Source: Streptomyces sp. NBC_01571
GTDB lineage: Bacteria; Actinomycetota; Actinomycetes; Streptomycetales; Streptomycetaceae
Assembly (NCBI RefSeq): GCF_026339875.1
Contig: NZ_JAPEPZ010000001.1
Coordinates: 8,308,001-8,372,000 of the forward strand
Length of the DNA: 64,000 nt
Reading direction: 5' to 3'
Each line of letters opens with the position of its first letter. Positions within the stretch are counted from its first letter, which is position 1. The notes under the pieces were generated by a model. It ran no database searches. It was given only the letters and a program-made list of their open reading frames with translations, and was not told the DNA's origin. A program made the translations under genes and the position numbers. Positions 42,999 through 53,668 of this stretch are shown here, piece after piece.

Positions 42999-43454
42999 CT
43001 ACAGGTCGAACTCGTGCGGCGGCAGGTCGAGCGCGAAGCACGCCTCACGCACCACGGCCTGCTCGGTCTTGTCGAAGTCGCCGTCGGCGCCGCCGATCAC
43101 GATGCCGATCTGGATGACGGCACGTGCCTCGGCGGGCTTCTTCTTGGCCTTGGCGATCTCCTGGAGGACGCTGACCTTGCCGAAGGCGAAGTCGGCGGTC
43201 AGCTTGTTCAGGTTGTCGTCGAAGCGGCGGCGCAGGTCGTCGGCGTCGAAGTTCTGCAACACCTCGTTCGTGGCGATGAGCTGGGCGACACGCTGCCGCT
43301 CGGACGGATCGACCGACCCGTCCGCCGCGGCGACGAGCGCGCACATCGCCATGCTCGCGTCGCGGAAGGCACCGCTCTTGAGATCGTTCTTCTTCGCCAC
43401 GAGCTGGGTCTGCATCGTCGACGCGGACTCCTTGATGCGGTCCCACAGGGCCAT
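42999..43454 (-). CDS. TerB family tellurite-resistance-like protein
   Basis: A 151-residue helical protein of the TerB family. MALWDRIKESASTMQTQLVAKKNDLKSGAF is typical, as are the acidic pairs AAADGSVDPSE and GGADGDFDKTE that form metal-binding-like sites in TerB. Ter proteins act in tellurite, oxidative and phage-related stress responses at the membrane face. The gene stands alone rather than in a full ter operon. Its promoter region holds a GGAAC-N18-GTT pattern and a perfect inverted repeat, so stress regulation is plausible. Confidence 0.9.
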   Translation of the reverse strand: MALWDRIKESASTMQTQLVAKKNDLKSGAFRDASMAMCALVAAADGSVDPSERQRVAQLIATNEVLQNFDADDLRRRFDDNLNKLTADFAFGKVSVLQEIAKAKKKPAEARAVIQIGIVIGGADGDFDKTEQAVVREACFALDLPPHEFDL

Positions 43455-43514
43455 GAGAACTCCATACGTTGGCAGAGGCCCGGCCCGCCCGGGGGCGGAC
43501 CGGAAACCTCCTCG

Positions 43515-43536
43515 GTTTCTACAGCATCGTAGAAAC
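43515..43536. promoter_or_regulatory. perfect inverted repeat upstream of terB
   Basis: GTTTCTAC (43515-43522), six bases, then GTAGAAAC (43529-43536). The AT-rich arms contrast with the GC-rich surroundings. It abuts the stop of the phosphatase gene (43536) and lies 61 bases before the terB start. It could be a terB operator or the terminator of the pentose-phosphate operon. Confidence 0.5.
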
Positions 43537-43559
43537 TAGCGGACCGGCGCAGAAGTTCC
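43534..43559 (-). promoter_or_regulatory. possible ECF/sigma-R-type promoter for terB
   Basis: On the minus strand GGAAC (43555-43559), exactly 18 bases, then GTT (43534-43536). This resembles the Streptomyces sigma-R pattern GGAAT-N18-GTT with one difference. It lies inside the 3' end of the phosphatase gene. Confidence 0.35.
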
Positions 43560-44147
43560 GGTGGCGTTCCACTCGGCGATCACCGGGTGTCCGTGTTCCG
43601 TGGACAGCCGGCTGACGGTTCCCGTCGAGAGCTGGAACAGCCGTCCGGCGTCCGCCGGGAGCCCCAGCCGACGGGCCGTCAGCACCCGCAGGAAGTGCGC
43701 GTGGGCCACCAGGACCACGTCCCCGGGGTGGTTGCAGAGCGCCGCGTCCACGCGGGACAGGACCCGGTCGGCGCGTTCCCCCACCTCCTGCGGCGACTCG
43801 CCGGGGTGACCGTCGGGGCCGGGCGGCACCCCGTCCTCCCACAGGACCCAGTCGGGCCGGGTGCGGTGGATGGCGCGGGTGGTGATCCCCTCGTAGCCCC
43901 CGTAGTCCCACTCGTGCAGATCGGGGTCGGTCACCGGTCCGGTCAGGCCCGCGAGTTCCGCGGTCCGTACCGCCCGGTCGAGGGGGCTGGTGAACACCTG
44001 CGCGAAGGACTGCCCGGCGAAGAGCGGCGCGAGGGACTTGGCCTGTTCCTCGCCGTGCTGGGTGAGCGGCAGATCGGTCCAGCTGGTGTGCTGGCCCGTC
44101 AGGGTCCACTCGGTCTCGCCGTGGCGGACGAGTATGAGATCGCCCAT
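43536..44147 (-). CDS. histidine phosphatase (phosphoglycerate mutase-like)
   Basis: A 203-residue phosphohydrolase of the RHG superfamily. VRHGETEW gives the phospho-accepting His9, and VAHAHFLRVL supplies the second catalytic His. EWDYGGYEG is the conserved acidic segment. It lies nine bases after the 6-phosphogluconate dehydrogenase stop, as last gene of the pentose-phosphate operon. It may dephosphorylate a sugar phosphate or nucleotide from that pathway. It lacks the long insertion of true cofactor-dependent mutases, so phosphatase activity is more likely than mutase. Confidence 0.88.
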   Translation of the reverse strand: MGDLILVRHGETEWTLTGQHTSWTDLPLTQHGEEQAKSLAPLFAGQSFAQVFTSPLDRAVRTAELAGLTGPVTDPDLHEWDYGGYEGITTRAIHRTRPDWVLWEDGVPPGPDGHPGESPQEVGERADRVLSRVDAALCNHPGDVVLVAHAHFLRVLTARRLGLPADAGRLFQLSTGTVSRLSTEHGHPVIAEWNATGTSAPVR

Positions 44148-44155
44148 GACCCGGC

Positions 44156-45043
44156 CTACTCCGCGGACTCGACGGCGTGGCCGCCGAACTGGTTGCGCAG
44201 TGCCGCGACCATCTTCATCTGCGGCGAGTCGTCCTGGCGCGAGGCGAACCGTGCGAACAGCGACGCGGTGATCGCGGGCAGCGGTACCGCGTGGTCGATG
44301 GCCGCCTCGACGGTCCAGCGGCCCTCGCCGGAGTCGTCCGCGTAGCCGCGCAGCTTGTCCAGGTGCTCGTCGTCGTCCAGGGCGTTGACGGCCAGGTCCA
44401 GCAGCCAGGAACGGATGACCGTGCCCTCCTGCCAGGAACGGAAGACCTCGCGCACGTCGGTGACGGAGTGGACCTTCTCCAGGAGCTCCCAGCCCTCGGC
44501 GTAGGCCTGCATCATGGCGTACTCGATGCCGTTGTGGACCATCTTGGAGAAGTGGCCGGCGCCGACCTTGCCGGCGTGCACGAAGCCGGAGTCGCCCTCG
44601 GGCTTGAGCGCGTCGAAGACGGGCTGGACCCTGGCGACGTTCTCCGCGTCGCCGCCGACCATCAGCGCGTAGCCGTTCTGCAGGCCCCAGACGCCGCCGG
44701 AGACGCCGGCGTCGACGAAGCCGATGCCCTTGGCGGCCAGTTCCCCGGCGTGCTTCTCGTCGTCCGTCCAGCGGGAGTTGCCGCCGTCGACGACGGTGTC
44801 ACCGGGCTCCAGCAGGTCGCCGAGCTGGTCGATGGTGGACTGGGTCGCGGCACCGGCCGGCACCATCACCCACACCACACGCGGGGCTTCGAGCGCGCCC
44901 ACCAGCTCTTCGAGGCTGTGGACGTCGGCGAGTTCCGGATTGCGGTCGTATCCGATGACGGTGTGGCCTGCGCGGCGGATCCGCTCGCGCATGTTGCCGC
45001 CCATCTTGCCGAGGCCGATCAGCCCCAGTTGCATCGCGGTCAT
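44156..45043 (-). CDS. gnd: 6-phosphogluconate dehydrogenase (short, GndZ/YqeC type)
   Basis: A 295-residue decarboxylating dehydrogenase of the short type found in actinobacteria and Bacillus YqeC. GLIGLGKMGGNM at the start binds NAD(P). VDGGNSRW and DAGVSGGVWGLQNGYALMVGG are substrate-binding signatures. KMVHNGIEYAMMQAYAEGWELL contains the catalytic Lys and Asn region. It converts 6-phosphogluconate to ribulose 5-phosphate plus CO2. It follows pgi by six bases. An internal ATG four codons in (MQLGLIG) is an equally possible start. Short-type enzymes may prefer NAD, but cofactor choice is not certain from sequence. Confidence 0.95.
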   Translation of the reverse strand: MTAMQLGLIGLGKMGGNMRERIRRAGHTVIGYDRNPELADVHSLEELVGALEAPRVVWVMVPAGAATQSTIDQLGDLLEPGDTVVDGGNSRWTDDEKHAGELAAKGIGFVDAGVSGGVWGLQNGYALMVGGDAENVARVQPVFDALKPEGDSGFVHAGKVGAGHFSKMVHNGIEYAMMQAYAEGWELLEKVHSVTDVREVFRSWQEGTVIRSWLLDLAVNALDDDEHLDKLRGYADDSGEGRWTVEAAIDHAVPLPAITASLFARFASRQDDSPQMKMVAALRNQFGGHAVESAE

Positions 45044-45049
45044 GTCAGT

Positions 45050-46699
45050 TCACTTCTTCCGGAGAGTGCGGTACGCGGCCACGAGGGAGGCGGTGGAGGG
45101 GTCGAGGCCGGGTACCTCGGTGCCGTCGGTGAGTGCGGGTTCGATGCGTTTGGCGAGGACCTTGCCGAGTTCGACGCCCCACTGGTCGAAGGAGTCGATG
45201 TTCCAGACGGCGCCCTGGACGAACACCTTGTGTTCGTAGAGGGCGATGAGCTGGCCCAGGACGGAGGGGGTCAGTTCGCGGGCGAGGATCGTGGTGGTGG
45301 GGTGGTTTCCCTTGAACGTCTTGTGGGCCACCAGGTCTTCGGGCACGCCCTCGGCGCGGACCTCGTCGGGTGTCTTGCCGAAGGCCAGGGCCTGGGTCTG
45401 GGCGAAGAAGTTCGCCATCAGCAGGTCGTGCTGGGCGGCCAGGCCCGTCTCCAGCTCGTCGACCGGGTTGGCGAAACCGATGAAGTCGGCCGGGATGAGC
45501 TTGGTGCCCTGGTGGATGAGCTGGTAGTAGGCGTGCTGCCCGTTGGTGCCGGGAGTGCCCCACACCACCGGTCCGGTCTGCCAGTCCACCGGCTCGCCCT
45601 GCCGGTCCACCGACTTGCCGTTGGACTCCATGTCCAGCTGCTGGAGGTAGGCGGTGAACCTGCTGAGGTAGTGGGAGTAGGGCAGCACGGCGTGGGACTG
45701 CGCGTCGTGGAAGTTGTTGTACCAGATGCCCAGCAGGCCCAGCAGCAGCGGCGCGTTGGACTCGGCCGGCGCGGTACGGAAGTGCTCGTCGACGAGGTGG
45801 AAGCCGTCGAGCATCTCCCTGAACCGGTCCGGGCCGATCGCGATCATCAACGACAGGCCGATGGCCGAGTCGAAGGAGTAGCGTCCCCCGACCCAGTCCC
45901 AGAACTCGAACATGTTGTCCGTGTCGATGCCGAAGTCGGCGACCTTGCCGGCATTCGTCGACAAGGCCACGAAGTGCCTGGCGACCGCCTCCGGACCGGC
46001 TTTGAGTCCGGACAGCAGCCAGGACCGCGCCGAGGTGGCGTTGGTGATCGTCTCGATGGTGGTGAACGTCTTCGACGCGATGATGAACAGTGTCTCGGCC
46101 GGGTCGAGGTCACGCACCGCCTCGTGCAGGTCGGCACCGTCCACGTTCGACACGAACCGCACCACCAGACCACGGTCGGTGAAGGACCGCAGCGCGTCGT
46201 AGGCCATCGCGGGACCCAGGTCGGAACCGCCGATCCCGATGTTCACGACGTTCCTGATACGCCTGCCCGTGTGCCCGGTCCACTCACCCGAACGCACCCG
46301 CTCGGCGAAGGCCGCCATCTTGTCGAGGACCGCGTGGACCCCCGGGACCACGTTCTCCCCGTCCACCTCGATCACCGCGTCCCGCGGCGCCCGCAACGCG
46401 GTGTGCAGAACCGCACGCCCCTCGGTCACATTGATCTTCTCACCACGGAACATCGCATCCCGCAGCCCGAACACATCCGTGGCCACCGCCAGTTCCTGGA
46501 GCAGGGCGAGGGTCTCGTCCGTGATCAGGTGCTTGGAGTAGTCGATCCGCAGATCGCCGACCTGCACGACATAGCGCTCCGCGCGGGCGGGGTCGGTGGC
46601 GAACAGCTCACGCAGCTGCGGGTGGAGCATGCCGTCCGCGCGGTGGTCCTCCAGGGCCACCCACTCCGGACGCCGCGTGAGCTTGGGGGAGTCAGACAT
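45050..46699 (-). CDS. pgi: glucose-6-phosphate isomerase
   Basis: A 549-residue cytoplasmic isomerase interconverting glucose 6-phosphate and fructose 6-phosphate. [22 protein letters not shown] and [18 protein letters not shown] are the two PGI signatures, and [15 protein letters not shown] plus [14 protein letters not shown] (with the catalytic Lys) close the active site. Full length. The gene overlaps opcA by eight bases. Inside a zwf/gnd operon it lets carbon cycle back from fructose 6-phosphate into the oxidative pathway. Confidence 0.97.
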   Translation of the reverse strand: MSDSPKLTRRPEWVALEDHRADGMLHPQLRELFATDPARAERYVVQVGDLRIDYSKHLITDETLALLQELAVATDVFGLRDAMFRGEKINVTEGRAVLHTALRAPRDAVIEVDGENVVPGVHAVLDKMAAFAERVRSGEWTGHTGRRIRNVVNIGIGGSDLGPAMAYDALRSFTDRGLVVRFVSNVDGADLHEAVRDLDPAETLFIIASKTFTTIETITNATSARSWLLSGLKAGPEAVARHFVALSTNAGKVADFGIDTDNMFEFWDWVGGRYSFDSAIGLSLMIAIGPDRFREMLDGFHLVDEHFRTAPAESNAPLLLGLLGIWYNNFHDAQSHAVLPYSHYLSRFTAYLQQLDMESNGKSVDRQGEPVDWQTGPVVWGTPGTNGQHAYYQLIHQGTKLIPADFIGFANPVDELETGLAAQHDLLMANFFAQTQALAFGKTPDEVRAEGVPEDLVAHKTFKGNHPTTTILARELTPSVLGQLIALYEHKVFVQGAVWNIDSFDQWGVELGKVLAKRIEPALTDGTEVPGLDPSTASLVAAYRTLRKK

Positions 46700-47627
46700 G
46701 ACGGGAGGTCTCCTTGGTGCCCTCGCCCCGCAGGGCGACGGCGTACATCTCGTCCGCGTCGAGGCGGCGCAGTTCCTCGGCGATCAGTTCGGAAGTGCTG
46801 CGCACCTTCAGGGCGAGGGTGCGCGGGGGCTGCGCGGGCAGGGTCAGCGTGGCCAGTGGACCCTCGGGGCGGTCGATGACGATCTCGCCGGCCGCCGTGC
46901 CGAGCCGGACGGCGGTGACCACCGGACCGGCGGTGACGACCCGTTCGACCGGGACCTTGAGCCGGGCGCCCAGCCAGCGGGCCAGCAACTCGGCGCTCGG
47001 GTTGTCGGCCTCGCTCTCGACGGCGGCCGAGGTCACCTTCGTACGGGCCTGGTCGAGCGCGGCGGCCAGCATCGAACGCCACGGGGTCAGCCGGGTCCAG
47101 GCCAGGTCGGTGTCGCCCGGCGCGTAGGAGGAGACGCGGGCCTCCAGGGCGACGAGCGGGGACTCGACGGCGTACATGTCGGTGATGCGGCGCTGCGCGA
47201 GGGCACCCAGCGGGTCCTTGGCGGGCACGCCGGGCGCGTCCACCGGCCACCAGACGACGACGGGCGCGTCGGGAAGCAGCAGCGGCAGCACCACGGAGTC
47301 GGCGTGGTCGGACACCTCGCCGTAGGTCCGCAGCACCACCGTCTCACCGGTGCCGGCGTCGGCGCCCACCCGGATCTCGGCGTCGAGGTGCGAGTTGGTG
47401 CGGTCGCGCGGGGTGCGGGCGTGCCGCTTGATGACGACCAGGGTGCGCGAGGGGTGTTCGCGCGAGGCCTCCTCGGCGGCCTTGATCGAGTCGTAGGCGT
47501 TCTCCTCGTCCGTGACGATGACCATCGTCAGGACCATGCCCACGGCGGGGGTGCCGATGGCCCGGCGTCCCTGCACGAGCGCCTTGTTGATCTTGCTTGC
47601 CGTGGTGTCGGTCAGGTCGATCTTCAT
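46692..47627 (-). CDS. opcA: glucose-6-phosphate dehydrogenase assembly protein OpcA
   Basis: A 311-residue actinobacterial/cyanobacterial OpcA. It opens [42 protein letters not shown], includes [27 protein letters not shown], and contains a late [16 protein letters not shown] stretch, all typical. OpcA binds and activates glucose-6-phosphate dehydrogenase in a redox-sensitive way. It overlaps the zwf stop by four bases, the usual partner order. No catalytic activity is expected. Confidence 0.95.
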   Translation of the reverse strand: MKIDLTDTTASKINKALVQGRRAIGTPAVGMVLTMVIVTDEENAYDSIKAAEEASREHPSRTLVVIKRHARTPRDRTNSHLDAEIRVGADAGTGETVVLRTYGEVSDHADSVVLPLLLPDAPVVVWWPVDAPGVPAKDPLGALAQRRITDMYAVESPLVALEARVSSYAPGDTDLAWTRLTPWRSMLAAALDQARTKVTSAAVESEADNPSAELLARWLGARLKVPVERVVTAGPVVTAVRLGTAAGEIVIDRPEGPLATLTLPAQPPRTLALKVRSTSELIAEELRRLDADEMYAVALRGEGTKETSRHV

Positions 47628-49285
47628 GGCCTGCGCCAGCTCCGTCCGTCTCGTGCGAGCATCTCGTCGGCTTCCTTCGGACCCCAGCTGCCCGAGGGGT
47701 ACTGCGCGGGCTTGCCGTGCGTCTCCCAGTGCTCCTCGATGGGGTCGAGGATCTTCCAGGACTCTTCCACCTCCTGGTGACGGGGGAAGAGATTGGCGTC
47801 GCCGAGCAGGACATCCAGGATCAGCCGTTCGTACGCCTCCGGGCTGGACTCGGTGAACGACTCGCCGTAGGCGAAGTCCATCGAGACGTCCCGGATCTCC
47901 ATGGAGGTACCCGGCACCTTCGAACCGAAGCGGACCGTCATGCCCTCGTCGGGCTGGACGCGGATGACGATCGCGTTCTGGCCCAGTTCCTCGGTGGCCG
48001 TCGAGTCGAAGGGGGAGTGGGGCGCGCGCTGGAAGACCACCGCGATCTCGGTCACCCGCCGGCCCAGACGCTTGCCGGTCCTCAGGTAGAACGGGACACC
48101 CGCCCAGCGGCGGTTGTCGATCTCCACCTTGACGGCCGCGTAGGTGTCGGTCGTCGACCCGGGGTCGATGCCGTCCTCCTGCAGATAGCCGCGTACCCGC
48201 TCGCCGCCCTGCCAGGCCGCCGCGTACTGCCCGCGCACGGTGTGCTCGCCCAGGTTCTCCGGGAGCCTGACCGACTTCAGGACCTTCAGCTTCTCCGTCA
48301 GCAGCGACTCGACGTCGAACGCGATGGGCTCCTCCATCGCGGTCAGCGCCATCAGCTGGAGCAGATGGTTCTGGATGACGTCACGGGCCGAGCCGATGCC
48401 GTCGTAGTAGCCGGCCCGGCCGCCGATGCCGATGTCCTCGGCCATGGTGATCTGTACGTGGTCGACGTACGACCGGTTCCAGATGGGCTCGTACATCTGA
48501 TTGGCGAAGCGGAGCGCCAGAATGTTCTGGACGGTCTCCTTGCCGAGGTAGTGGTCGATGCGGAACACCTGCTCCGGGTCGAACACCTCGTGCACGATCG
48601 CGTTCAGCTCCCGCGCGCTGGCCAGGTCGTGACCGAACGGCTTTTCGATGATCGCGCGTCGCCAGGAACCCTCCGGCGCGTCCGCCAGCCCGTGCTTCTT
48701 CAGCTGCTGGACGACCTTGGGGAAGAACTTCGGCGGGACCGAGAGGTAGAAGGCGTAGTTGCCGCTGGTGCCCCGGGAGGAATCCAGCTCCTGCACGGCC
48801 TCGCGCAGCTGCTTGAACGCGGTGTCGTCGTCGAAGTCGCCCGGGATGAACCGCATGCCCTCGGCGAGCTGCTGCCAGACCTCCTCACGGAACTCGGTCC
48901 GCGCGTGCTCACGCACCGAGTCGTGCACCACCTGGGCGAAGTCCTGGTCCTCCCACTCGCGCCGGGCGAACCCGAGGAGCGAGAAGCCGGGCGGCAGCAG
49001 ACCCCGGTTGGCGAGGTCGTACACGGCCGGCATCAGCTTCTTGCGGGAGAGGTCGCCGGTGACACCGAAGATGACGAGACCGGAGGGGCCCGCGATACGC
49101 GGCAGACGGCGGTCGCGCGGGTCGCGCAGCGGGTTGTCCCAGTCCGGGCCGGCCTCGGGCGCGGTCCCGGCCGCGGCGGACGCGGCCTTCACAGCTCCCG
49201 GTTCCACGGCCTGGTCACCGGATCCCTCCGGCGTGGTGGACGCATCCTGCGGGTCACCGTCGGGAAGCGCTTCACTGTTGGTCAT
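47624..49285 (-). CDS. zwf: glucose-6-phosphate dehydrogenase
   Basis: A 553-residue oxidoreductase committing glucose 6-phosphate to the pentose phosphate pathway, producing 6-phosphogluconolactone and [27 protein letters not shown] (coenzyme site, about residues 70-90) and [13 protein letters not shown] (catalytic His and Lys) are intact. The first 60 residues are an Ala/Pro-rich extension common in Streptomyces Zwf. I chose the ATG at 49285, which overlaps the tal stop (ATGA) and has GAGGGGGA ahead. No lactonase gene is in the operon. Confidence 0.96.
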   Translation of the reverse strand: MTNSEALPDGDPQDASTTPEGSGDQAVEPGAVKAASAAAGTAPEAGPDWDNPLRDPRDRRLPRIAGPSGLVIFGVTGDLSRKKLMPAVYDLANRGLLPPGFSLLGFARREWEDQDFAQVVHDSVREHARTEFREEVWQQLAEGMRFIPGDFDDDTAFKQLREAVQELDSSRGTSGNYAFYLSVPPKFFPKVVQQLKKHGLADAPEGSWRRAIIEKPFGHDLASARELNAIVHEVFDPEQVFRIDHYLGKETVQNILALRFANQMYEPIWNRSYVDHVQITMAEDIGIGGRAGYYDGIGSARDVIQNHLLQLMALTAMEEPIAFDVESLLTEKLKVLKSVRLPENLGEHTVRGQYAAAWQGGERVRGYLQEDGIDPGSTTDTYAAVKVEIDNRRWAGVPFYLRTGKRLGRRVTEIAVVFQRAPHSPFDSTATEELGQNAIVIRVQPDEGMTVRFGSKVPGTSMEIRDVSMDFAYGESFTESSPEAYERLILDVLLGDANLFPRHQEVEESWKILDPIEEHWETHGKPAQYPSGSWGPKEADEMLARDGRSWRRP

Positions 49286-50427
49286 TCCCCCTCGACTCCC
49301 TTGCCGCTCAGCGAGACCTTCACCGCGTCGAGCAGATCGCCCCACGCGGCCTCGAACTTGGAGACGCCCTCGTCCTCCAGCTGCTTGACGACCTCGTCGT
49401 ACGAGATCCCGAGCCGCTCGACGGCCGCGAGGTCGGCGCGTGCCTGGGCGTAGCCACCGCTCACCGCGTCGCCGTGGATGTCACCGTGGTCGGCGGTGGC
49501 GTCGAGCGTGGCCTCCGGCATGGTGTTGACCGTGCCCGGCGCGACCAGCTCGTCGACGTACAGCGTGTCCTTGTACGCCGGGTCCTTGACGCCGGTCGAA
49601 GCCCACAGGGGGCGCTGCTTGTTGGCGCCCGCCGTGGCGAGGGCGGTCCAGCGGGACGCGCCGAAGACGTCCTCGTAGGCCTCGTACGCGAGACGCGCGT
49701 TGGCCAGCGCCGCCCTGCCCTTGAGGGCCAGCGCCTCGTCCGTGCCGACCTTCCCCAGCCGCTTGTCGATCTCGCTGTCGACGCGGGAGACGAAGAAGGA
49801 GGCGACGGAGTGGACGGTGGCGAGGTCGACGCCGGAGGCCTGGGCCTTCTCGAGCCCGGCCAGGTAGGCGTCCATGACCGCGCGGTAGCGCTCCAGCGAG
49901 AAGATCAGCGTGACGTTGACGCTGATACCGAGGCCGACCACCTCGGTGATCGCCGGGAGACCTGCCTCGGTCGCCGGGATCTTGATCATCACGTTCGGGC
50001 GGTCCACCAGCCAGGCCAGCTGCTTGGCCTCGGCGACGGTCGCGGCGGTGTGGTGGGCCAGGCGCGGGTCGACCTCGATGGAGACCCGGCCGTCACGGCC
50101 GGCGGTCGCGTCGTACACCGGGCGCAGGATGTCGGCGGCGGCGCGGACGTCGGCCGTGGTCATCATCCGGACGGCCTCGTCGACCGTCACGCCGCGCACG
50201 GCGAGTTCGGCCAGCTGCTCCTCGTACCCCTCGCCCGAGCCGATGGCGGCCTGGAAGATGGAGGGGTTGGTGGTGACGCCCACCACGTGCTTGGTCTCGA
50301 CGAGTTCGGCGAGGTTGCCGGACGCGATGCGCTTGCGCGAGAGGTCGTCCAGCCAGATGGAGACGCCTTCGTCGGAGAGGCGCTTCAGGGTTACCGCGGT
50401 CGCGGCTGCTTCGGTCACAGTGATCAT
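49282..50427 (-). CDS. tal: transaldolase
   Basis: A 381-residue transaldolase of the long actinobacterial type. [14 protein letters not shown] is the substrate loop, [15 protein letters not shown] contains the Schiff-base Lys, and [23 protein letters not shown] follows. It transfers a three-carbon dihydroxyacetone unit between sugar phosphates. The ATG at 50427 sits very close to AAGGAAG. A GTG at 50418 would have a better spacing and is an alternative. It is 19 bases after tkt and overlaps zwf. Confidence 0.95.
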   Translation of the reverse strand: MITVTEAAATAVTLKRLSDEGVSIWLDDLSRKRIASGNLAELVETKHVVGVTTNPSIFQAAIGSGEGYEEQLAELAVRGVTVDEAVRMMTTADVRAAADILRPVYDATAGRDGRVSIEVDPRLAHHTAATVAEAKQLAWLVDRPNVMIKIPATEAGLPAITEVVGLGISVNVTLIFSLERYRAVMDAYLAGLEKAQASGVDLATVHSVASFFVSRVDSEIDKRLGKVGTDEALALKGRAALANARLAYEAYEDVFGASRWTALATAGANKQRPLWASTGVKDPAYKDTLYVDELVAPGTVNTMPEATLDATADHGDIHGDAVSGGYAQARADLAAVERLGISYDEVVKQLEDEGVSKFEAAWGDLLDAVKVSLSGKGVEGE

Positions 50428-50446
50428 CTTCCTTGATGCGATCGGA

Positions 50447-52546
50447 TCAACCGCGGGCGGCGGCGAGAGATTCCCGCGCGGCGGCGGCGACGTTCTCGGC
50501 GGTGAAGCCGAACTCGGCGAACAGGGTCTTGGCGTCGGCGGAGGCACCGAAGTGCTCCAGCGAGACAATGCGTCCGTGGTCACCGACGTACCGGTACCAG
50601 GTCAGGCCGATGCCCGCCTCGACCGCCACGCGGGCCTTCACGGACGGCGGAAGCACGCTCTGCCGGTACTCGGCGGACTGCTCCTCGAACCACTCGACGG
50701 ACGGCATCGACACCACCCGGGTACCCACACCCTCGGCCTCCAGCAGGTCGCGTGCCTCCACCGCGAGGTGCACCTCGGAGCCGGTGGCGACGAGAACCAC
50801 GTCCGGCGTCCCGGTGGACGCCTCCCGCAGCACGTAACCACCCTTCGCCGCCTCGGCGTTGACCTCGTAGGTGGGCACGCCCTGACGGGTGAGCGCCAGA
50901 CCGTGCGGGGCCGGGTTCGTGGCATGCCGCCGCAGGATCTCGGCCCAGGCGACCGTCGTCTCGTTGGCGTCGGCCGGGCGCACGATGTTCAGACCCGGGA
51001 TCGCGCGCAGCGAGGCGAGGTGCTCGACCGGCTGGTGGGTGGGGCCGTCCTCGCCGAGCCCGATCGAGTCGTGGGTCCAGACATAGGTGACGGGGAGCTG
51101 CATCAGCGCGGACAGCCGGACGGCGTTGCGCATGTAGTCGGAGAAGACCAGGAAGGTGCCGCCGTAGATGCGGGTGTTGCCGTGCAGCGCGATGCCGTTC
51201 ATCTCCGCGGCCATCGAGTGCTCACGGATACCGAAGTGGACGGTTCGGCCGTACGGGTCGGCCTCCGGCAGCGGGTTGCCCGCAGGCAGGAAGGAGGAGG
51301 TCTTGTCGATGGTGGTGTTGTTCGAGCCCGCCAGGTCGGCCGAGCCGCCCCACAGCTCGGGGAGCACCCCGCCGAGCGCCTGCAGGACCTTGCCGGAGGC
51401 GGCCCGGGTCGCGACGGACGTACCGGGCTCGAACGCCGGCAGCGCTTCCTCCCAGCCCTCGGGCAGCTGGCCGGCGACGACGCGGTCGAAGAGCTTCGCG
51501 CGCTCGGGCTGCGCCGTGCGCCACTCCGCGATCCGCTTGTCCCAGGCGGCGTGCGCCTCGGCACCCCGGTCGAGGGCGGCCCGCGCGTGCGCCAGCACGT
51601 CGGCGTCCACCTGGAAGGTCTGCTCGGGGTCGAAGCCCAGCACCCGCTTGGTGGCGGCGATCTCGTCGGCGCCGAGCGCGGAGCCGTGGGAGGCCTCGGT
51701 GTTCTGCGCGTTCGGGGCGGGCCACGCGATGATCGTGCGCATCGCGATGATCGAGGGGCGCCCGGTCTCGGCCTGCGCCGTCCGCAGCGCCGTGTGGAGC
51801 GCGTGGACGTCGATGTCGCCGTCCGCGGTGGGCTCGATCCGCTGCACGTGCCAGCCGTACGCCTCGTACCGCTTGAGGACGTCCTCGGAGAAGGCCGTCG
51901 CGGTGTCGCCCTCGATGGAGATGTGGTTGTCGTCGTAGAGGAAGACGAGGTTGCCGAGCTTCTGGTGGCCCGCGAGCGAGGAGGCCTCGGCGGAGATGCC
52001 CTCCTCCAGGTCACCGTCCGAGACGATCGCCCAGATGGTGTGGTCGAAGGGGGACTCGCCCTGAGGAGACTCGGGGTCGAAGAGACCGCGCTCGTAGCGG
52101 GCGGCCATCGCCATGCCCACGGCGTTGGCGACACCCTGGCCGAGCGGACCGGTCGTCGTCTCGACGCCCGCGGTGTGCCCGTACTCGGGGTGGCCCGGCG
52201 TCTTCGAGCCGTGGGTCCGGAACGCCTTGAGGTCGTCCAGCTCCAGTTCGTAACCGGACAGGAAGAGCTGGGTGTAAAGGGTCAGCGACGTGTGGCCGGG
52301 GGAGAGGACGAAGCGGTCGCGGCCGGTCCACTCCGGGTCGGCGGGGTCGTGCCTCATCACCTTCTGAAAGATCGTGTACGCGGCCGGGGCCAGGCTCATC
52401 GCGGTGCCGGGGTGGCCGTTCCCGACCTGCTGCACGGCGTCCGCCGCCAGGACACGAGCGGTGTCGACGGCACGCCGGTCGAGTTCGGTCCACTCGAGAC
52501 CGTCGGGAGAACGGTCCGGTGTCTGGGTGCTCTGCTGCGCGCTCAT
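50447..52546 (-). CDS. tkt: transketolase
   Basis: A 699-residue thiamin-diphosphate enzyme moving two-carbon ketol groups between sugar phosphates. The N-terminal cofactor domain has [38 protein letters not shown], the ThDP/metal site. The pyrimidine domain has [19 protein letters not shown] with the catalytic Glu, and [18 protein letters not shown] is a transketolase signature. First gene of the seven-gene operon. The ATG at 52546 follows GAGGA at about 10 bases. Divergent from an AraC regulator across a spacer holding the palindrome AAAAGTCTGACTTTT. Confidence 0.97.
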   Translation of the reverse strand: MSAQQSTQTPDRSPDGLEWTELDRRAVDTARVLAADAVQQVGNGHPGTAMSLAPAAYTIFQKVMRHDPADPEWTGRDRFVLSPGHTSLTLYTQLFLSGYELELDDLKAFRTHGSKTPGHPEYGHTAGVETTTGPLGQGVANAVGMAMAARYERGLFDPESPQGESPFDHTIWAIVSDGDLEEGISAEASSLAGHQKLGNLVFLYDDNHISIEGDTATAFSEDVLKRYEAYGWHVQRIEPTADGDIDVHALHTALRTAQAETGRPSIIAMRTIIAWPAPNAQNTEASHGSALGADEIAATKRVLGFDPEQTFQVDADVLAHARAALDRGAEAHAAWDKRIAEWRTAQPERAKLFDRVVAGQLPEGWEEALPAFEPGTSVATRAASGKVLQALGGVLPELWGGSADLAGSNNTTIDKTSSFLPAGNPLPEADPYGRTVHFGIREHSMAAEMNGIALHGNTRIYGGTFLVFSDYMRNAVRLSALMQLPVTYVWTHDSIGLGEDGPTHQPVEHLASLRAIPGLNIVRPADANETTVAWAEILRRHATNPAPHGLALTRQGVPTYEVNAEAAKGGYVLREASTGTPDVVLVATGSEVHLAVEARDLLEAEGVGTRVVSMPSVEWFEEQSAEYRQSVLPPSVKARVAVEAGIGLTWYRYVGDHGRIVSLEHFGASADAKTLFAEFGFTAENVAAAARESLAAARG

Positions 52547-52599
52547 CTTCAAGAAATCCTCGTTGGAAGCGTCTTAACTGCTCGGACGCGTTCAAACTT

Positions 52600-52614
52600 A
52601 AAAGTCTGACTTTT
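52600..52614. promoter_or_regulatory. palindrome between tkt and the AraC gene
   Basis: AAAAGTC-T-GACTTTT, a perfect 7+1+7 inverted repeat in the only AT-rich part of the 146-base divergent spacer. It is well placed to control the pentose-phosphate operon, the AraC gene, or both. The binding protein is unknown. Confidence 0.5.
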
Positions 52615-52692
52615 GCCGGGAAAGGTGCCCCTGTGTCAGCCTTCGGTGAAAGTGGGACACGCAGTGCCGCACCGAGCCGACGCGAGAGGGAC

Positions 52693-53601
52693 ATGGCAGA
52701 CAGAACCACCCAAGGCGGTGTCGGGGGCGACGAGACCCAGGACGGGATCAAGACCTTCCCCTTCCCCACCGACCTGAGCCTCTCCGGCGTCGGCATGCAG
52801 ATCGGCGCGATGGGGACGGGCCGCACCTGGCACGTGGACGCGCCCCTGGAGCGCGTCCACCGCATCGACTTCCATATCGTGATGCTGTTCCACGAGGGCC
52901 CGGTCCGGCACATGATCGACTTCGCCGAGTACGAGGTCGCCGCGGGCGAAATCCTGTGGATCCGCCCCGGTCAGGTGCACCGCTTCTCCCGCACCGACCG
53001 CTACCGCGGCACCGTCCTGACCATGCAGCCCGGCTTCCTGCCGCGGGCGACCGTCGAGGCGACCGGCCTCTACCGCTACGACCTGCCCCCCGTGCTGCGC
53101 CCCGACCCCCAGCGGTTCGCCGCCCTGGAGCACGCGCTGACGCAGCTGGAGCGCGAGTACGTCGACACGACCACCCTGCCGCTCAGCCTGCACACCGCGG
53201 TGCTGCGGCACTCCCTCACCGCCTTCCTGCTCCGCCTCTCCCACCTCGCGGCCAGCTCCGCCGAGGGCGACCGCGAGCGCACCGACACCACCTTCACCCG
53301 CTTCCGGGACGCGGTCGAGAAGGGCTTCGCCACCAACCACAGCGTCAGCGCGTACGCCGACGCCCTCGGTTACTCCCGCCGCACCCTGGTGCGCGCGGTG
53401 CGCGCCGCCACCGGACAGACCCCGAAGGGCTTCATCGACAAGCGGGTGATCCTGGAGGCCAAGCGGCTGCTGGCGCACACCGAGATGCCGATCGGCCGCA
53501 TCGGCGTCGCCGTGGGGTTCCCGGACTCCGCGAACTTCTCGAAGTTCTTCCACCAGCACACGGGGACGACCCCGGTGGCGTTCCGGGCGGAGCTGAGCTG
53601 A
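52693..53601 (+). CDS. AraC family transcriptional regulator
   Basis: A 302-residue regulator. The N-terminal 150 residues are a cupin-like ligand domain (HIVMLFHEGPVRHMIDFAEYEVAAGEILWIRPGQVHRFS). The C-terminal 100 carry the double helix-turn-helix of AraC proteins (SVSAYADALGYSRRTLVRAVRAATGQTPKGFID then MPIGRIGVAVGFPDSANFSKFFHQHTGTTPVAFR). It is divergent from tkt. A sugar- or sugar-phosphate-responsive activator of the pentose-phosphate operon is plausible from position but not shown. It ends in a strong terminator. Confidence 0.92.
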   Translation: MADRTTQGGVGGDETQDGIKTFPFPTDLSLSGVGMQIGAMGTGRTWHVDAPLERVHRIDFHIVMLFHEGPVRHMIDFAEYEVAAGEILWIRPGQVHRFSRTDRYRGTVLTMQPGFLPRATVEATGLYRYDLPPVLRPDPQRFAALEHALTQLEREYVDTTTLPLSLHTAVLRHSLTAFLLRLSHLAASSAEGDRERTDTTFTRFRDAVEKGFATNHSVSAYADALGYSRRTLVRAVRAATGQTPKGFIDKRVILEAKRLLAHTEMPIGRIGVAVGFPDSANFSKFFHQHTGTTPVAFRAELS

Positions 53602-53604
53602 CCG

Positions 53605-53632
53605 AAGGGGCGGGCCGCGCGGCCCGCCCCTT
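53605..53632. terminator. perfect 28-base palindromic terminator
   Basis: AAGGGGCGGGCCGC (53605-53618) is followed immediately by its complement GCGGCCCGCCCCTT (53619-53632). The hairpin begins three bases after the AraC stop, ends with TTCAT on the plus strand, and also faces the convergent glucanase transcript. Confidence 0.85.
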
Positions 53633-53668
53633 CATCGCTCGTTCACCGTACGCGGCTCATCTCCCCGG

